A stretch of 64,000 bases of DNA. It comes from RGEC01 sp964626685 (GTDB taxonomy: Bacteria > Bacteroidota > Bacteroidia > NS11-12g > UBA955). The notes below the pieces were generated by a model, which was not told where the DNA came from, did not search any database, and saw only the letters and a program-made list of their open reading frames with translations. Below are positions 1-7,675 of the stretch, in pieces. Both the position numbers and the translations under genes were made by a program. Positions within the stretch are counted from its first letter, which is position 1; every line of letters begins with the position of its first letter. Location: positions 62,001 through 126,000 of the forward strand of contig CAZVJY010000006.1 of NCBI GenBank assembly GCA_964626685.1. The letters are read 5' to 3'.

Positions 1-138
1 TCCCACAACATTCACATCAGGCAGATATACCGGTTTGCCTGTATCGCGGTTGTCGCGTGGGCCTGAATCTAGTCCCTGGGATACGGACGGCAGCAGGCAA
101 AGAATTACCAGGCTTGATGCAAAGAGAAATTTTCTCAT
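1..138 (-). CDS. N-terminal fragment of an exported protein, possibly a TonB-dependent outer-membrane receptor
   Basis: The reverse strand reads from an ATG at 138 down to base 1 without a stop (46 residues; the gene continues beyond the window). It begins MRKFLFASSLVILCLLPSVS, a clear signal peptide (basic n-region, hydrophobic core, probable cleavage near residue 20-22), followed by a short polar stretch and the segment VYLPDVNVVG at about residues 37-46. Segments of the type 'L-D/E-x-V-x-V-x-G' are common at the start of TonB-dependent receptors and other Bacteroidota outer-membrane proteins, so a TonB receptor is suggested but not proven. Two Fur/Irr-like inverted repeats lie 48-102 bases upstream, which fits an iron-uptake role. 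The assignment to any family is inference. Confidence 0.55.
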   Translation of the reverse strand, partial: MRKFLFASSLVILCLLPSVSQGLDSGPRDNRDTGKPVYLPDVNVVG

Positions 139-185
139 AGTATTGATGTTTCGCATATCACTGATTACTGCAGCAAAACAAATTA

Positions 186-208
186 TTATTTAGAAACATT
201 CCAAATAG
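186..208. promoter_or_regulatory. Fur/Irr-like operator, imperfect copy (site A)
   Basis: TTATTTAGA, five bases, then TCCAAATAG: the left half is identical to site B at 218-240 and the right half differs at two of nine positions. The two sites start 32 bases apart, about three helical turns. They lie upstream of the exported-protein gene on the minus strand (start 138). The binding protein is inferred from resemblance to the alphaproteobacterial Irr box TTTAGA-N5-TCTAAA. Confidence 0.5.
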
Positions 209-217
209 TGTGGATAA

Positions 218-240
218 TTATTTAGATAGATTCTAAATAA
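218..240. promoter_or_regulatory. Fur/Irr-like operator, perfect inverted repeat (site B)
   Basis: TTATTTAGA and TCTAAATAA are perfect 9-base inverted arms around a 5-base spacer (TAGAT). The core TTTAGA-N5-TCTAAA matches the iron-control element recognised by Irr, a Fur-superfamily repressor, in Alphaproteobacteria. The Bacteroidota regulator that would bind here is not identified in the window. It could alternatively bind another metal-responsive repressor. Confidence 0.6.
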
Positions 241-243
241 GCC

Positions 244-1344
244 CTAGTAATGCCTGTTCTTCCAATTTGTTTTCAGGGGAAGTAGGGAGAAGGTGGCTGT
301 GAGTATGGTGTTTAAAGTGATAAAGAGCTCATAAATCAATAAGTTCAGAATGCCAGGCCCTGGTTCCTGAATCAGCCTGTAAATGCCACGGATTAGCAAG
401 GATTGCAGAATACACTTTATTCCCCATAGGCTCAATGCTGCCAGGGGGCTGATGAAGACGAGAACAGGTATTAAAAAATAAAATAAGCCAAAGACACCGA
501 ACAGTACCCACCAGTACCAGGGCAATTCCCGGCCACCGCTGAGCCAGCGTTTGCGCTGATGCAGCAAGGTTCCTACACCTAAAACCGGGGCAGAATAGGC
601 AGTTACCTCTTTTTGCATGATGTTATTCCATTTCCATCCTTTTTTACAGATTTCGCTGTACAGTTTATAATCTTCTGTAATGGAAAATTGTATGCCGCGG
701 TAACCACCCACCTGATGATAGGCGGTAGCACGCACTATCATGTTATTACCTACTGCAGTTGCCGGAACTCCGTTGTAGGAAATAATGTTTAACATGCCCA
801 TGAAATAAGCCCAGTCTATTTCCTGCATTTTGTTCCAGCTTCCACTTCCATTTACCACCGTGGTGCCGCTGCATACGCCGGTGTCTTCAGGCATACTTCT
901 AACCATGTATTTTGCCCATTCCGGTTTTATCCTGATATCGGCATCTGTAATAAGGTAAAATTCGCCCCGGGCAAAGGTTTCCAGCTGTGCCATCACCCTG
1001 GCCTTCGCCTTTAATCCGCTATTGTCATCCTGAATTTCAATAGCGATAATTTGCGGATGAATCTTGGCGTATTCCGCCAGAATTTGCCCGGTATTATCTG
1101 TGCTTTGATCATTTCCGCAAACAATATGCAGCCTGTCTTTAGGATAATCAAGTTCCAAAAGGGAGTCCAGGCATTGACGAATGTTATGTTCTTCGTTTCT
1201 TGCCGCAATGAGAATGCTTATTTCCGGCCAAGATTCGGGTTCGGGCAGGTAATGATGCCGGTAGCGCAGCAATGTGATGAGTTGCCATACCTGAATGATC
1301 AGATACAGTGAGCCTACAGCCAGGGAGATTTCGAAAAAAATCAT
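244..1344 (-). CDS. Membrane-associated family 2 glycosyltransferase
   Basis: 366 residues with one membrane segment at residues 5-25, a GT-A fold glycosyltransferase domain, and two or three membrane segments after residue 275. Visible GT2 landmarks are AARNEE at 47-52, NDQSTD at 78-83, the DAD metal-binding triad at 134-136, TED at 223-225 and QRKRW at 263-267, the QxxRW motif of processive-type GT2 enzymes. This architecture transfers a nucleotide-activated sugar at the cytoplasmic face of the inner membrane; the acceptor is unknown. It overlaps the upstream deacetylase by 4 bases (ATGA), so the two are co-transcribed and probably act on the same glycan. Resemblance to the IcaA/IcaB pairing is suggestive only. 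Confidence 0.85.
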   Translation of the reverse strand: MIFFEISLAVGSLYLIIQVWQLITLLRYRHHYLPEPESWPEISILIAARNEEHNIRQCLDSLLELDYPKDRLHIVCGNDQSTDNTGQILAEYAKIHPQIIAIEIQDDNSGLKAKARVMAQLETFARGEFYLITDADIRIKPEWAKYMVRSMPEDTGVCSGTTVVNGSGSWNKMQEIDWAYFMGMLNIISYNGVPATAVGNNMIVRATAYHQVGGYRGIQFSITEDYKLYSEICKKGWKWNNIMQKEVTAYSAPVLGVGTLLHQRKRWLSGGRELPWYWWVLFGVFGLFYFLIPVLVFISPLAALSLWGIKCILQSLLIRGIYRLIQEPGPGILNLLIYELFITLNTILTATFSLLPLKTNWKNRHY

Positions 1345-1955
1345 GATAGAGCCCTCATCTCAAAACCCTTGTTTTTCAAAAAATCAAGGTACGCAGGCAG
1401 CAGGAACTTCAGGTTTTCAAAAGCCTTTTCGCTGTCATGAAAAACAACGATGCTTCCGTTTTTAGTATGTTTGATGAGTTTGTGCAGCGACTTGCCGCGG
1501 TTTAACTTGGGGTCATAATCACAGCTCAGCAGGCTCCACATGATAATATTATAGCCAAGCTGTTGCAGTTTTTTTGCCTGTGAAAGTCTAATTCTGCCGT
1601 AGGGCGGCCTGAACAGGTTTCCGGGTAGATTCGCTGAAGCTTTTTTCACATTTTGAACATAAATATCGTCGGATTTTTCCCAGCCTTTGAGGTGGTTGTA
1701 TGTATGGTTGCCTGTTTTATGTCCGTTTTCCTCAATCATTTTTACAATTTCGGGAAATTTTTGGGCATTTTCTCCTACACAAAAAAATGTGGCGCAGGCG
1801 TTGAACTCGGTTAATTTTTCAATTACCCAGGGTGTGATTACGGGATGCGGTCCATCGTCGAATGTGATGTATACGGCCTTTTCCCCCGAATTGCCGCTCC
1901 ATTTCCATTTTGGAAAAAGCAGGGGAAAGATGCGGGGAATCCTGTATATGTGCAT
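1341..1955 (-). CDS. Polysaccharide deacetylase (NodB-homology domain)
   Basis: 204 residues from the ATG at 1955; an in-frame TTG at 1961 is a less likely start. The NodB catalytic domain fills almost the whole protein: TFDDGPH at residues 31-37 (catalytic base and metal Asp), GNHTYNH at 82-88 (the H-x3-H metal ligands) and RPPYG at 116-120. It has no convincing signal peptide, although residues 5-15 are mildly hydrophobic. Members are metal-dependent carbohydrate esterases (CE4) that remove N-acetyl groups from chitin-like, peptidoglycan or exopolysaccharide chains. It is the first gene of a two-gene operon with a GT2 enzyme. A near-consensus -7 box (TCATTTTG, 1966-1973) and a Fur/Irr-like site (1976-1998) lie directly upstream, so repression by a metal-responsive regulator is inferred. 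Confidence 0.88.
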   Translation of the reverse strand: MHIYRIPRIFPLLFPKWKWSGNSGEKAVYITFDDGPHPVITPWVIEKLTEFNACATFFCVGENAQKFPEIVKMIEENGHKTGNHTYNHLKGWEKSDDIYVQNVKKASANLPGNLFRPPYGRIRLSQAKKLQQLGYNIIMWSLLSCDYDPKLNRGKSLHKLIKHTKNGSIVVFHDSEKAFENLKFLLPAYLDFLKNKGFEMRALS

Positions 1956-1975
1956 TGACAAGGCAAAATGAACTC

Positions 1976-1998
1976 TTTTTTAGAAATATTCCAAATGT
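1976..1998. promoter_or_regulatory. Fur/Irr-like operator between divergent promoters (site C)
   Basis: TTTTTTAGA, five bases, TCCAAATGT. Its central 18 bases (1979-1996) match 189-206 at 17 of 18 positions. It sits just upstream of the deacetylase -7 box on the minus strand and overlaps the -33 area of the kynurenine monooxygenase promoter on the plus strand, so one bound repressor could block both. Confidence 0.5.
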
Positions 1999-2007
1999 GC
2001 GAATGCT

Positions 2008-2015
2008 TAATTTTG
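2008..2015 (+). promoter_or_regulatory. -7 promoter box of kmo
   Basis: TAATTTTG is a perfect match to the Bacteroidota -7 consensus TAnnTTTG. It ends four bases before the kmo ATG, leaving no room for a leader, so a leaderless transcript is predicted. Confidence 0.6.
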
Positions 2016-2019
2016 CAGC

Positions 2020-3354
2020 ATGGCTCAAAAGGTTACTTTGGTTGGCGGTGGCTTGTCGGGAGGCTTGCTTTCCGTATTTCTGGCACGTAAAGGATATGAT
2101 GTTCACGTTTATGAGCGCAGGCCTGACATGCGTCAGGGAACCTACCAGGGTGGCAGAAGTATCAACCTGGCATTGTCAACGCGAGGAATCCGCGGACTGG
2201 AAAAAGCAGGTATAGCCAAAGATATTCTGGAAATCGCCATTCCCATGACCGGCCGTATGATGCACGACCGAGCCGGGAACCTGGCTTATCAGCCTTACGG
2301 CAAAGAAGGACAAGCCATTTATTCTGTTTCGCGCGGAGCGCTCAACATACGTCTGCTTCAGTTGGCTGATGCGTTTCCCAATATCCATATGTATTTTGAC
2401 CATAAGTGCACGTTTTGCGACACTGAATCCGGAATTACACGCTACATGGATGCCAATGGCAACGCGGTTGAAGACAAAGCGGATATTGTCATCGGAACCG
2501 ATGGCGCATTCAGCGCGGTGCGCGATGCGTTCATGACAAGCCGTTTCAATTACTCTCAAACATACGAAGCCCACGGATATAAGGAACTAGAAATTACGCC
2601 CGACGCAAACGGCGATTTTCGTTTGCAGAAAAACTCCCTGCATATCTGGCCCAGGAGCAGTTTCATGATGATTGCATTACCCAATCCCGGCGGCAATTTT
2701 ACCTGTACTTTGTTTATGCCCTTCGAAGGTGAAAACAGTTTTGCTGCGCTGAATACGCCCGAATTGGTGCGGGACTTCTTCCAGCGGGAATTTGGCGATG
2801 CCGTGGATATGATGCCGGGTCTTATCGATGATTTTTTTGGCAATCCTACGGGTACACTGGCTACTATGCGTTGTTATCCCTGGGTAAAACAAAAAGCAGC
2901 TCTGCTGGGCGATTCTGCCCATGCCATTATTCCTTTTTATGGACAAGGTATGAATTGCTGTTTTGAGGATTGTATCGTGCTCGATGAATTGGTTGAGGAA
3001 AACCAGGGTGACTGGTCAAAAGCACTTGACGCTTATCAAAAGTCGCGCAAACCCAATGCGGACGCCATAGCCAGTCTGGCAATACAGAACTTTGTAGAAA
3101 TGCGCGATTTGGTGGGAACAGAGGCTTTCCTTCATCGCAAACATGTGGAACACGATCTTACCGAGCTGTATCCGGATTTGTTTAAAAGCCAGTATGAACT
3201 TACCACATTTCACACAACACCTTACAAGTATGCGCTGGATATGGGGGCCAAAAACGACCGTCTTTTAAATTACATCATTGACGGCAAGCTTGAAGATAGG
3301 CTTACTGACAGAACCTTTATGGAGCCTTTGATTCAGCAGATGCTGGCGGATTGA
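2020..3354 (+). CDS. kmo: Kynurenine 3-monooxygenase (FAD-dependent)
   Basis: 444 residues, normal for the family. It opens with the Rossmann FAD motif GGGLSG at residues 9-14 and VYERRP at about 31-36, keeps the R-x-I-N-L-A-L-S segment near 48-55 that is characteristic of kynurenine hydroxylases, and has the second FAD motif GDSAHAIIPFYGQGMNC in its second half. The enzyme uses NADPH and O2 to convert L-kynurenine to 3-hydroxykynurenine in tryptophan degradation or de novo NAD synthesis. No other kynurenine-pathway gene is in the window, so the pathway must be completed elsewhere. The -7 box ends four bases before the ATG. The 3' end overlaps the convergent membrane-protein gene by 38 bases. 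Confidence 0.93.
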   Translation: MAQKVTLVGGGLSGGLLSVFLARKGYDVHVYERRPDMRQGTYQGGRSINLALSTRGIRGLEKAGIAKDILEIAIPMTGRMMHDRAGNLAYQPYGKEGQAIYSVSRGALNIRLLQLADAFPNIHMYFDHKCTFCDTESGITRYMDANGNAVEDKADIVIGTDGAFSAVRDAFMTSRFNYSQTYEAHGYKELEITPDANGDFRLQKNSLHIWPRSSFMMIALPNPGGNFTCTLFMPFEGENSFAALNTPELVRDFFQREFGDAVDMMPGLIDDFFGNPTGTLATMRCYPWVKQKAALLGDSAHAIIPFYGQGMNCCFEDCIVLDELVEENQGDWSKALDAYQKSRKPNADAIASLAIQNFVEMRDLVGTEAFLHRKHVEHDLTELYPDLFKSQYELTTFHTTPYKYALDMGAKNDRLLNYIIDGKLEDRLTDRTFMEPLIQQMLAD

Positions 3355-4036
3355 TTTCTACTTTTCCAAACAGGTAAAATATTCCGTAAACGGTTGCGAA
3401 ATGCAGCAGTCCGGCAAGTTCAAGTCCTATAATGTACCAGGGCCATTCGCCAATCACAAAGGGATTGTCTGCAATGGGTTTTTCACTGAGATACATATAA
3501 TTTCCGCCGGTGACATAATTGGTCAAACCTACAATAGCCAAAACAGGCTGGGTAAACAGCCATACCTTAAACCAGCTTTGTTTGCGCAGTTTCATGCCAT
3601 AAACGGCCGAAGCAAATACAGCCATCGCAAAAATGCCGGCATGGGCAATGTAGTATTCGGCATATAAAAAAGGCGAATATCCATGGGTGAGTTCAGGAGT
3701 GATTATGGAATGAAATGCGCCCGGAAGTCCCCAGTAAACAAGCAATTCAAATAGGTTTTGGCCCGGCCTGAAATGAATGATTCCGGCAATAATGACGCTC
3801 ATGGAACACAAATGCAAGGGCAGGGAGCTATGCAGATGCCATTTGCCGGCATTCATCAAATAAAAGTGCCCTAGTACAATCATAAACAATATCAATGCAC
3901 CAATGGCTTTTCCGGTGCCCGTTTTAATGTCATCTGTTTTATTTTTAAGTAAATACGGTGGAAGCAATACAAAGGCGAGTGAGAAAAAAAGACCTCCAAA
4001 CCACTGGCCGCTACCGGGTGCTATGGCATAGTGCAT
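3317..4036 (-). CDS. YwaF/TIGR02206-family integral membrane protein
   Basis: 239 residues with about six or seven predicted membrane helices and short loops. The segment LPLHLCSMS near residue 73 and the Gly/His pattern around ELTHGYSPF match the TIGR02206 (Bacillus YwaF-like) family as I know it; no biochemical function is established for that family. It is the last gene of a four-gene minus-strand run (M61 peptidase, dehydrogenase, small protein, this gene), 44 bases after the small protein. Its 3' end runs 38 bases into the end of kmo on the opposite strand. Confidence 0.75.
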   Translation of the reverse strand: MHYAIAPGSGQWFGGLFFSLAFVLLPPYLLKNKTDDIKTGTGKAIGALILFMIVLGHFYLMNAGKWHLHSSLPLHLCSMSVIIAGIIHFRPGQNLFELLVYWGLPGAFHSIITPELTHGYSPFLYAEYYIAHAGIFAMAVFASAVYGMKLRKQSWFKVWLFTQPVLAIVGLTNYVTGGNYMYLSEKPIADNPFVIGEWPWYIIGLELAGLLHFATVYGIFYLFGKVEINPPASAESKAP

Positions 4037-4080
4037 GCTGCAATAAACCCCTAAAAAATGGTTTTACCAACCGAGCACCG

Positions 4081-4272
4081 TTAATTTTTGTTTTGTTTCT
4101 GTTTTGCCCTTACCATCGAGTCAACATACCGAGGATTGTAATCAGTGCGGTAACCGCCTTTTCTCAGTGATTTGCGTCCTTTTAGTTTGTATTGATAAAT
4201 GACGTATCCTGTGCCGAGAATGATGGCAATAAAAGCAACCAGAGCAATAATTTTATGGGATTTTTTCTGCAT
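4081..4272 (-). CDS. Small single-span membrane protein, hypothetical
   Basis: 63 residues: a short basic start (MQKKSHK), one membrane helix at about residues 8-27, and a strongly basic tail rich in Lys, Arg and Tyr that should stay in the cytoplasm or bind nucleic acid or lipid head groups. The ATG follows the dehydrogenase stop by three bases, so it is probably translated from the same mRNA. I do not recognise a family; codon pattern and tight spacing are the only support that it is real. Confidence 0.6.
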   Translation of the reverse strand: MQKKSHKIIALVAFIAIILGTGYVIYQYKLKGRKSLRKGGYRTDYNPRYVDSMVRAKQKQNKN

Positions 4273-4275
4273 GAA

Positions 4276-5364
4276 TTATTGTTCTAATACAATACCGGTT
4301 TGGGCCGAAATGTTTTGAAGATCGCTCCAAACTTTTTCCACCAGAGGAATTCCATGCAGGATTCTTTGGCTGTGGTGTATGCGTTCCTTGTCACCCGGAA
4401 TCTGAACCGGATTCTCCTTCTCAAGGGGTTGGGTGGTCCGGAATCGCTGAATCCATTGATCCATATGTTTTTTAAATTCTTCGGCCGGCCTGAAACCATC
4501 AATTCTCCATGCGCCTACAAAATGTCCAATGCCTTTGCCCGGAAGGTTTTCAAGTGGATCCAGAAATGCAACAAACGGTGGAACCCAGGGGCCGTAGTTT
4601 GCACCGCTGAGCACACCGCTGAGAATATCGACCATAGCGCTTAATCCATAGCCCTTGTAGCTTCCGTGATCCATATCGCTGCCCAGGGTGAGCAGCATGC
4701 CGCCATTTTTGAGCTCAGATGGATTGTCGCTGTTTGAGCCATCTTTTTGGGTAAGCCAACCCGAAGGGATTTTTTTGCCTGCACGCTCAGCGATTTCCAG
4801 TTTGCCATTGCTGGCAGCGGATGTGGCCATATCCAGCACAAAAGCAGGTTCGTGTAAGGCAGGAATGGCAAGGCAGATGGGGTTGGTTCCGAGCATGCGT
4901 TCTGCTCCCAGCGCCGGCGTTACCAGCGGACTGGCATTGGTAACTGCAAAACCAATCATATCATGGGGGAGGGCCTTCATAGCATGGTAGGCCGCTATGC
5001 CAAAATGGTTGCTGTTTTGAATGGCAACCCAGCCGCTGCCCACGTTTCTGGCCTTTTCAATGGCAATATCCATGGCTGCCGGTGCAGAAACAAGCCCAAT
5101 CCCGCCATCGGCGTCAAATGAAGCCGTGGAAGGTGATTCATGGATGATTTTCATAGCGGGCTCAGGATTGATCCGCTTCTTTTCTATCAGCCGCAGGTAG
5201 CCGGATAAGCGGGCCACACCGTGCGAATCGATACCGCGCAAATCAGCAGAGATCAAAACATCAGCCGACAGACGGGCGTTTTCTGCTGAAAATCCGTAAT
5301 GCTCAAAAACGCGTTCAACCCAGTTTTGCAGCTTTTCGCGTCCAATCAATACTTCTGTCATCAT
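4276..5364 (-). CDS. Ldh family NAD(P)-dependent malate/lactate-type dehydrogenase
   Basis: About 362 residues. Family landmarks are the start REKLQNWVERVFEHYGF, RGIDSHGVARL near residue 45 with the conserved Asp-Ser-His, SNHFGIAAYHA near 120 and LDMATSAASNGK near 180. The Ldh_2 family holds malate, ureidoglycolate, 2,3-diketogulonate and delta1-piperideine-2-carboxylate reductases; the substrate cannot be read from sequence. The start at 5364 (TGATG overlap with the M61 peptidase stop) is preferred over an in-frame ATG at 5385, because it gives the usual family start and translational coupling. Operon with the upstream peptidase. Confidence 0.85.
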   Translation of the reverse strand: MMTEVLIGREKLQNWVERVFEHYGFSAENARLSADVLISADLRGIDSHGVARLSGYLRLIEKKRINPEPAMKIIHESPSTASFDADGGIGLVSAPAAMDIAIEKARNVGSGWVAIQNSNHFGIAAYHAMKALPHDMIGFAVTNASPLVTPALGAERMLGTNPICLAIPALHEPAFVLDMATSAASNGKLEIAERAGKKIPSGWLTQKDGSNSDNPSELKNGGMLLTLGSDMDHGSYKGYGLSAMVDILSGVLSGANYGPWVPPFVAFLDPLENLPGKGIGHFVGAWRIDGFRPAEEFKKHMDQWIQRFRTTQPLEKENPVQIPGDKERIHHSQRILHGIPLVEKVWSDLQNISAQTGIVLEQ

Positions 5365-7133
5365 CAATTGATTTTTCCCAGCCATTTTTCAAGGGCTGGT
5401 GATTTCTTGTCTTTTTCAAAACCCAGTGAGAGTGAATGGCGTCCCGTGGTTGAAAATACAAAATCAATTTCCCTTACAATACCACCCCGAGAGATGAGCA
5501 GTCTGGAAGTCCCAGGGAAAGATAATTTTTTTAGCAAATCATCGGCATCATTGTTGATACGGAAACCATTCAGGGCAATCAGTTCGTCATTCACATTTAC
5601 CCCTGAGTTCCAGGCAGGCGTATTGCTTTCAACAAACTTTACCACAGTTTTCCCGTTTTCAGTAGCGGTGGTCATTCCGCTTACCTGGCGTTGGTCGATT
5701 TTAATATTAACCGTTAATCCGGCTTCGCTGAAAATACCCTGATATTCGGGCGTTTCCAATGATCTAACATGCTTGTCGAAAAACGGTTTCAAATCCGTTC
5801 CCGCAATTTCTGCGGCAGCAGCTTCAAATTCCGCCACGGTAAAGCCTCTTTGTTTTTCGGTGTAATACCTTTTCCAAAGCAGGCGCATCAAATCATCCAG
5901 GTTCTTTTTACCTTGCGTAACCGTGCTAATTTTGGCATCCAGTAAGGCAGCCACAACCAATCCTTTGGCATAATAACTAATCGCGGTGTTTTTGCTGTTT
6001 TCGTTGGGGCGATATTCTTTTATCCAGGCATCATGGCTGCTCTGTGCCAGGGTTTGGATCTTGCTTCCGGGGCGGTTTTCCAGGTCGTTTACATAGCTTT
6101 CCAGTGTAGCCAGAAACTGCACGGGCTTCACAAAACCTGCCCTCAGCATGGCTAGTTCATCGTAGTAGGATGTAACACCTTCGGCGACCCAAAGCTGTTC
6201 GGTGTAATTCTCTTCGTGGTAATTGAAAGGACCCAGCTCCACCGGACGAATGCGTTTTACATTCCACAGATGGAAATATTCGTGGGCACACAAGCCCAGA
6301 AAGGCCTTGTATTTGCTTTCATCCTTCCAGTTTAGCCTGCTCATTACCACCACCGTGCTGTTTAGGTGCTCCAGGCCACCGCCGCCGGCTTCCACATTTT
6401 GTACAATAAACAAATATTCCTTGCAGGGATGAACACCCACCACGTCGGTCATGGTTTCGCAAACGGTTTTCAGGTCTTTCAGAAAACGGGTTTTATCCGC
6501 ATTGTGAATGCCCACCATGGCAACTTTGTGGGGCACACCCCGCACATCAAAAGTCCACTCCTGGTGATTGCCAATCTGTATGGGCGAATCCGCGAGTTCA
6601 TCATAGTGCTGAAATGAATAATAGCCCTCTTTGTTTTTGGGCAAAGCCGTGCTGATCCTTGAAAAACGCCCCGGCAGGTTGATGCCCAGTGTGCCGGAAA
6701 TGTTTTCCATCCCACGCACAAGCATGCAAATGCTGCTGGGATTCAGCAGTGCCTGATCTGCATCCACAAAAGAGGTACGTACACTGAATTCATAGGCATA
6801 CACCCAATACGTTACTTTGATTCTTTCTGATTTGCCCTTCGCAATGTTCCAGGTGTTTTTGTTCGTTTTTGTAACCGGCAAGGATTTACCCGAGGCCGAT
6901 GCTTCCAGGCGTTCCACGCTTTTGCTGAATTCCCTGACCAAATAGCTACCGGGTGTCCACACCGGCATACTCACCTGTATCTCTTTCCTGTTGGGCGCAA
7001 CAATCTCCATTTCTACTTTTACGTAATGGTTGTGTGGCTCAGGAATGCTGAGTGAATAGTGCAGATTGCTGGTGTTCTGGGCTTGACTCATGTGTAGGAT
7101 AAATGTAAAAATTAGACCGGCTAAGATTCGCAT
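5364..7133 (-). CDS. M61-family metallopeptidase with PDZ domain, exported
   Basis: 589 residues. A signal peptide (MRILAGLIFTFILHMSQAQ) targets the periplasm. The N-terminal beta-rich M61 domain is followed by the zinc site HEYFHLWNVKRIRP at about residues 282-295 (HExxH, then the Asn-Val-Lys-Arg signature of the glycyl aminopeptidase family), the downstream WVAEGVTSYYDE with the third zinc ligand Glu, and a C-terminal PDZ domain at about 500-560. M61 enzymes trim peptides with N-terminal Gly or Ala. A near-consensus box (GTAATTTG, 7138-7145 on the minus strand) ends four bases before the ATG. First gene of a four-gene operon. Confidence 0.9.
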   Translation of the reverse strand: MRILAGLIFTFILHMSQAQNTSNLHYSLSIPEPHNHYVKVEMEIVAPNRKEIQVSMPVWTPGSYLVREFSKSVERLEASASGKSLPVTKTNKNTWNIAKGKSERIKVTYWVYAYEFSVRTSFVDADQALLNPSSICMLVRGMENISGTLGINLPGRFSRISTALPKNKEGYYSFQHYDELADSPIQIGNHQEWTFDVRGVPHKVAMVGIHNADKTRFLKDLKTVCETMTDVVGVHPCKEYLFIVQNVEAGGGGLEHLNSTVVVMSRLNWKDESKYKAFLGLCAHEYFHLWNVKRIRPVELGPFNYHEENYTEQLWVAEGVTSYYDELAMLRAGFVKPVQFLATLESYVNDLENRPGSKIQTLAQSSHDAWIKEYRPNENSKNTAISYYAKGLVVAALLDAKISTVTQGKKNLDDLMRLLWKRYYTEKQRGFTVAEFEAAAAEIAGTDLKPFFDKHVRSLETPEYQGIFSEAGLTVNIKIDQRQVSGMTTATENGKTVVKFVESNTPAWNSGVNVNDELIALNGFRINNDADDLLKKLSFPGTSRLLISRGGIVREIDFVFSTTGRHSLSLGFEKDKKSPALEKWLGKIN

Positions 7134-7192
7134 ACCACAAATTACGGGTATTTTTGGGGGTTCGTTATCGACAATTTGTATACCTTTACACT

Positions 7193-7648
7193 ATGAAATG
7201 GATTTTAATGTCACTGGTTATATTACTGGCTGTTTTGTTGCAGCACTTTCAATGCAACCGCTGTGATTATTCCTGTGTAGAAGTTCCTTCGGTTAAAATT
7301 GTGGATGCTACTACCGGAAACGATCTGTTTTTTGGACCCGGTGCTCTATACAGTCCGGACAGTGTTTTCTTTACCGATAATACCACGCTAAAAACATCCG
7401 GTAATAATGCCTGGGAGCGGTTTTGGATTATGCAGTATGACTCTATGTTTTCACTTTATCAATTGCGAGGCAAGTATGTGGCAGATACATTTTATATCAA
7501 AAATCAGGCTGATATTGATACCATTAAATTGACTTTTGACCTCAAAGCATCCGATTGCTGTAAGCCTTACTATAATATCAAAAGTATCATTTTTAACGGA
7601 TTACCCTGCGTGAAAAAGGATGGCTACTGGATTTTTAGGAAGGATTGA
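7193..7648 (+). CDS. Small Cys-rich exported protein, probable lipoprotein
   Basis: 151 residues from the ATG at 7193. An in-frame upstream start at 7154 would lie ahead of the promoter box TACCTTTA (7181-7188), which ends four bases before this ATG. Residues 1-18 form a hydrophobic signal segment ending LLQHFQC; the lipobox is poor, so lipidation is uncertain. The mature part has a CNRCDYSC cluster, a CC pair and a further Cys, and a segment VKIVDATTGNDLFFGP of a type I have seen in hypothetical Bacteroidota lipoproteins. The even spread of cysteines suggests disulfides outside the cytoplasm. Function unknown. It precedes the Wzi-like gene by 27 bases. Confidence 0.65.
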   Translation: MKWILMSLVILLAVLLQHFQCNRCDYSCVEVPSVKIVDATTGNDLFFGPGALYSPDSVFFTDNTTLKTSGNNAWERFWIMQYDSMFSLYQLRGKYVADTFYIKNQADIDTIKLTFDLKASDCCKPYYNIKSIIFNGLPCVKKDGYWIFRKD

Positions 7649-7675
7649 TTCCTTTTAAGTGCTTATGTTTGCATT

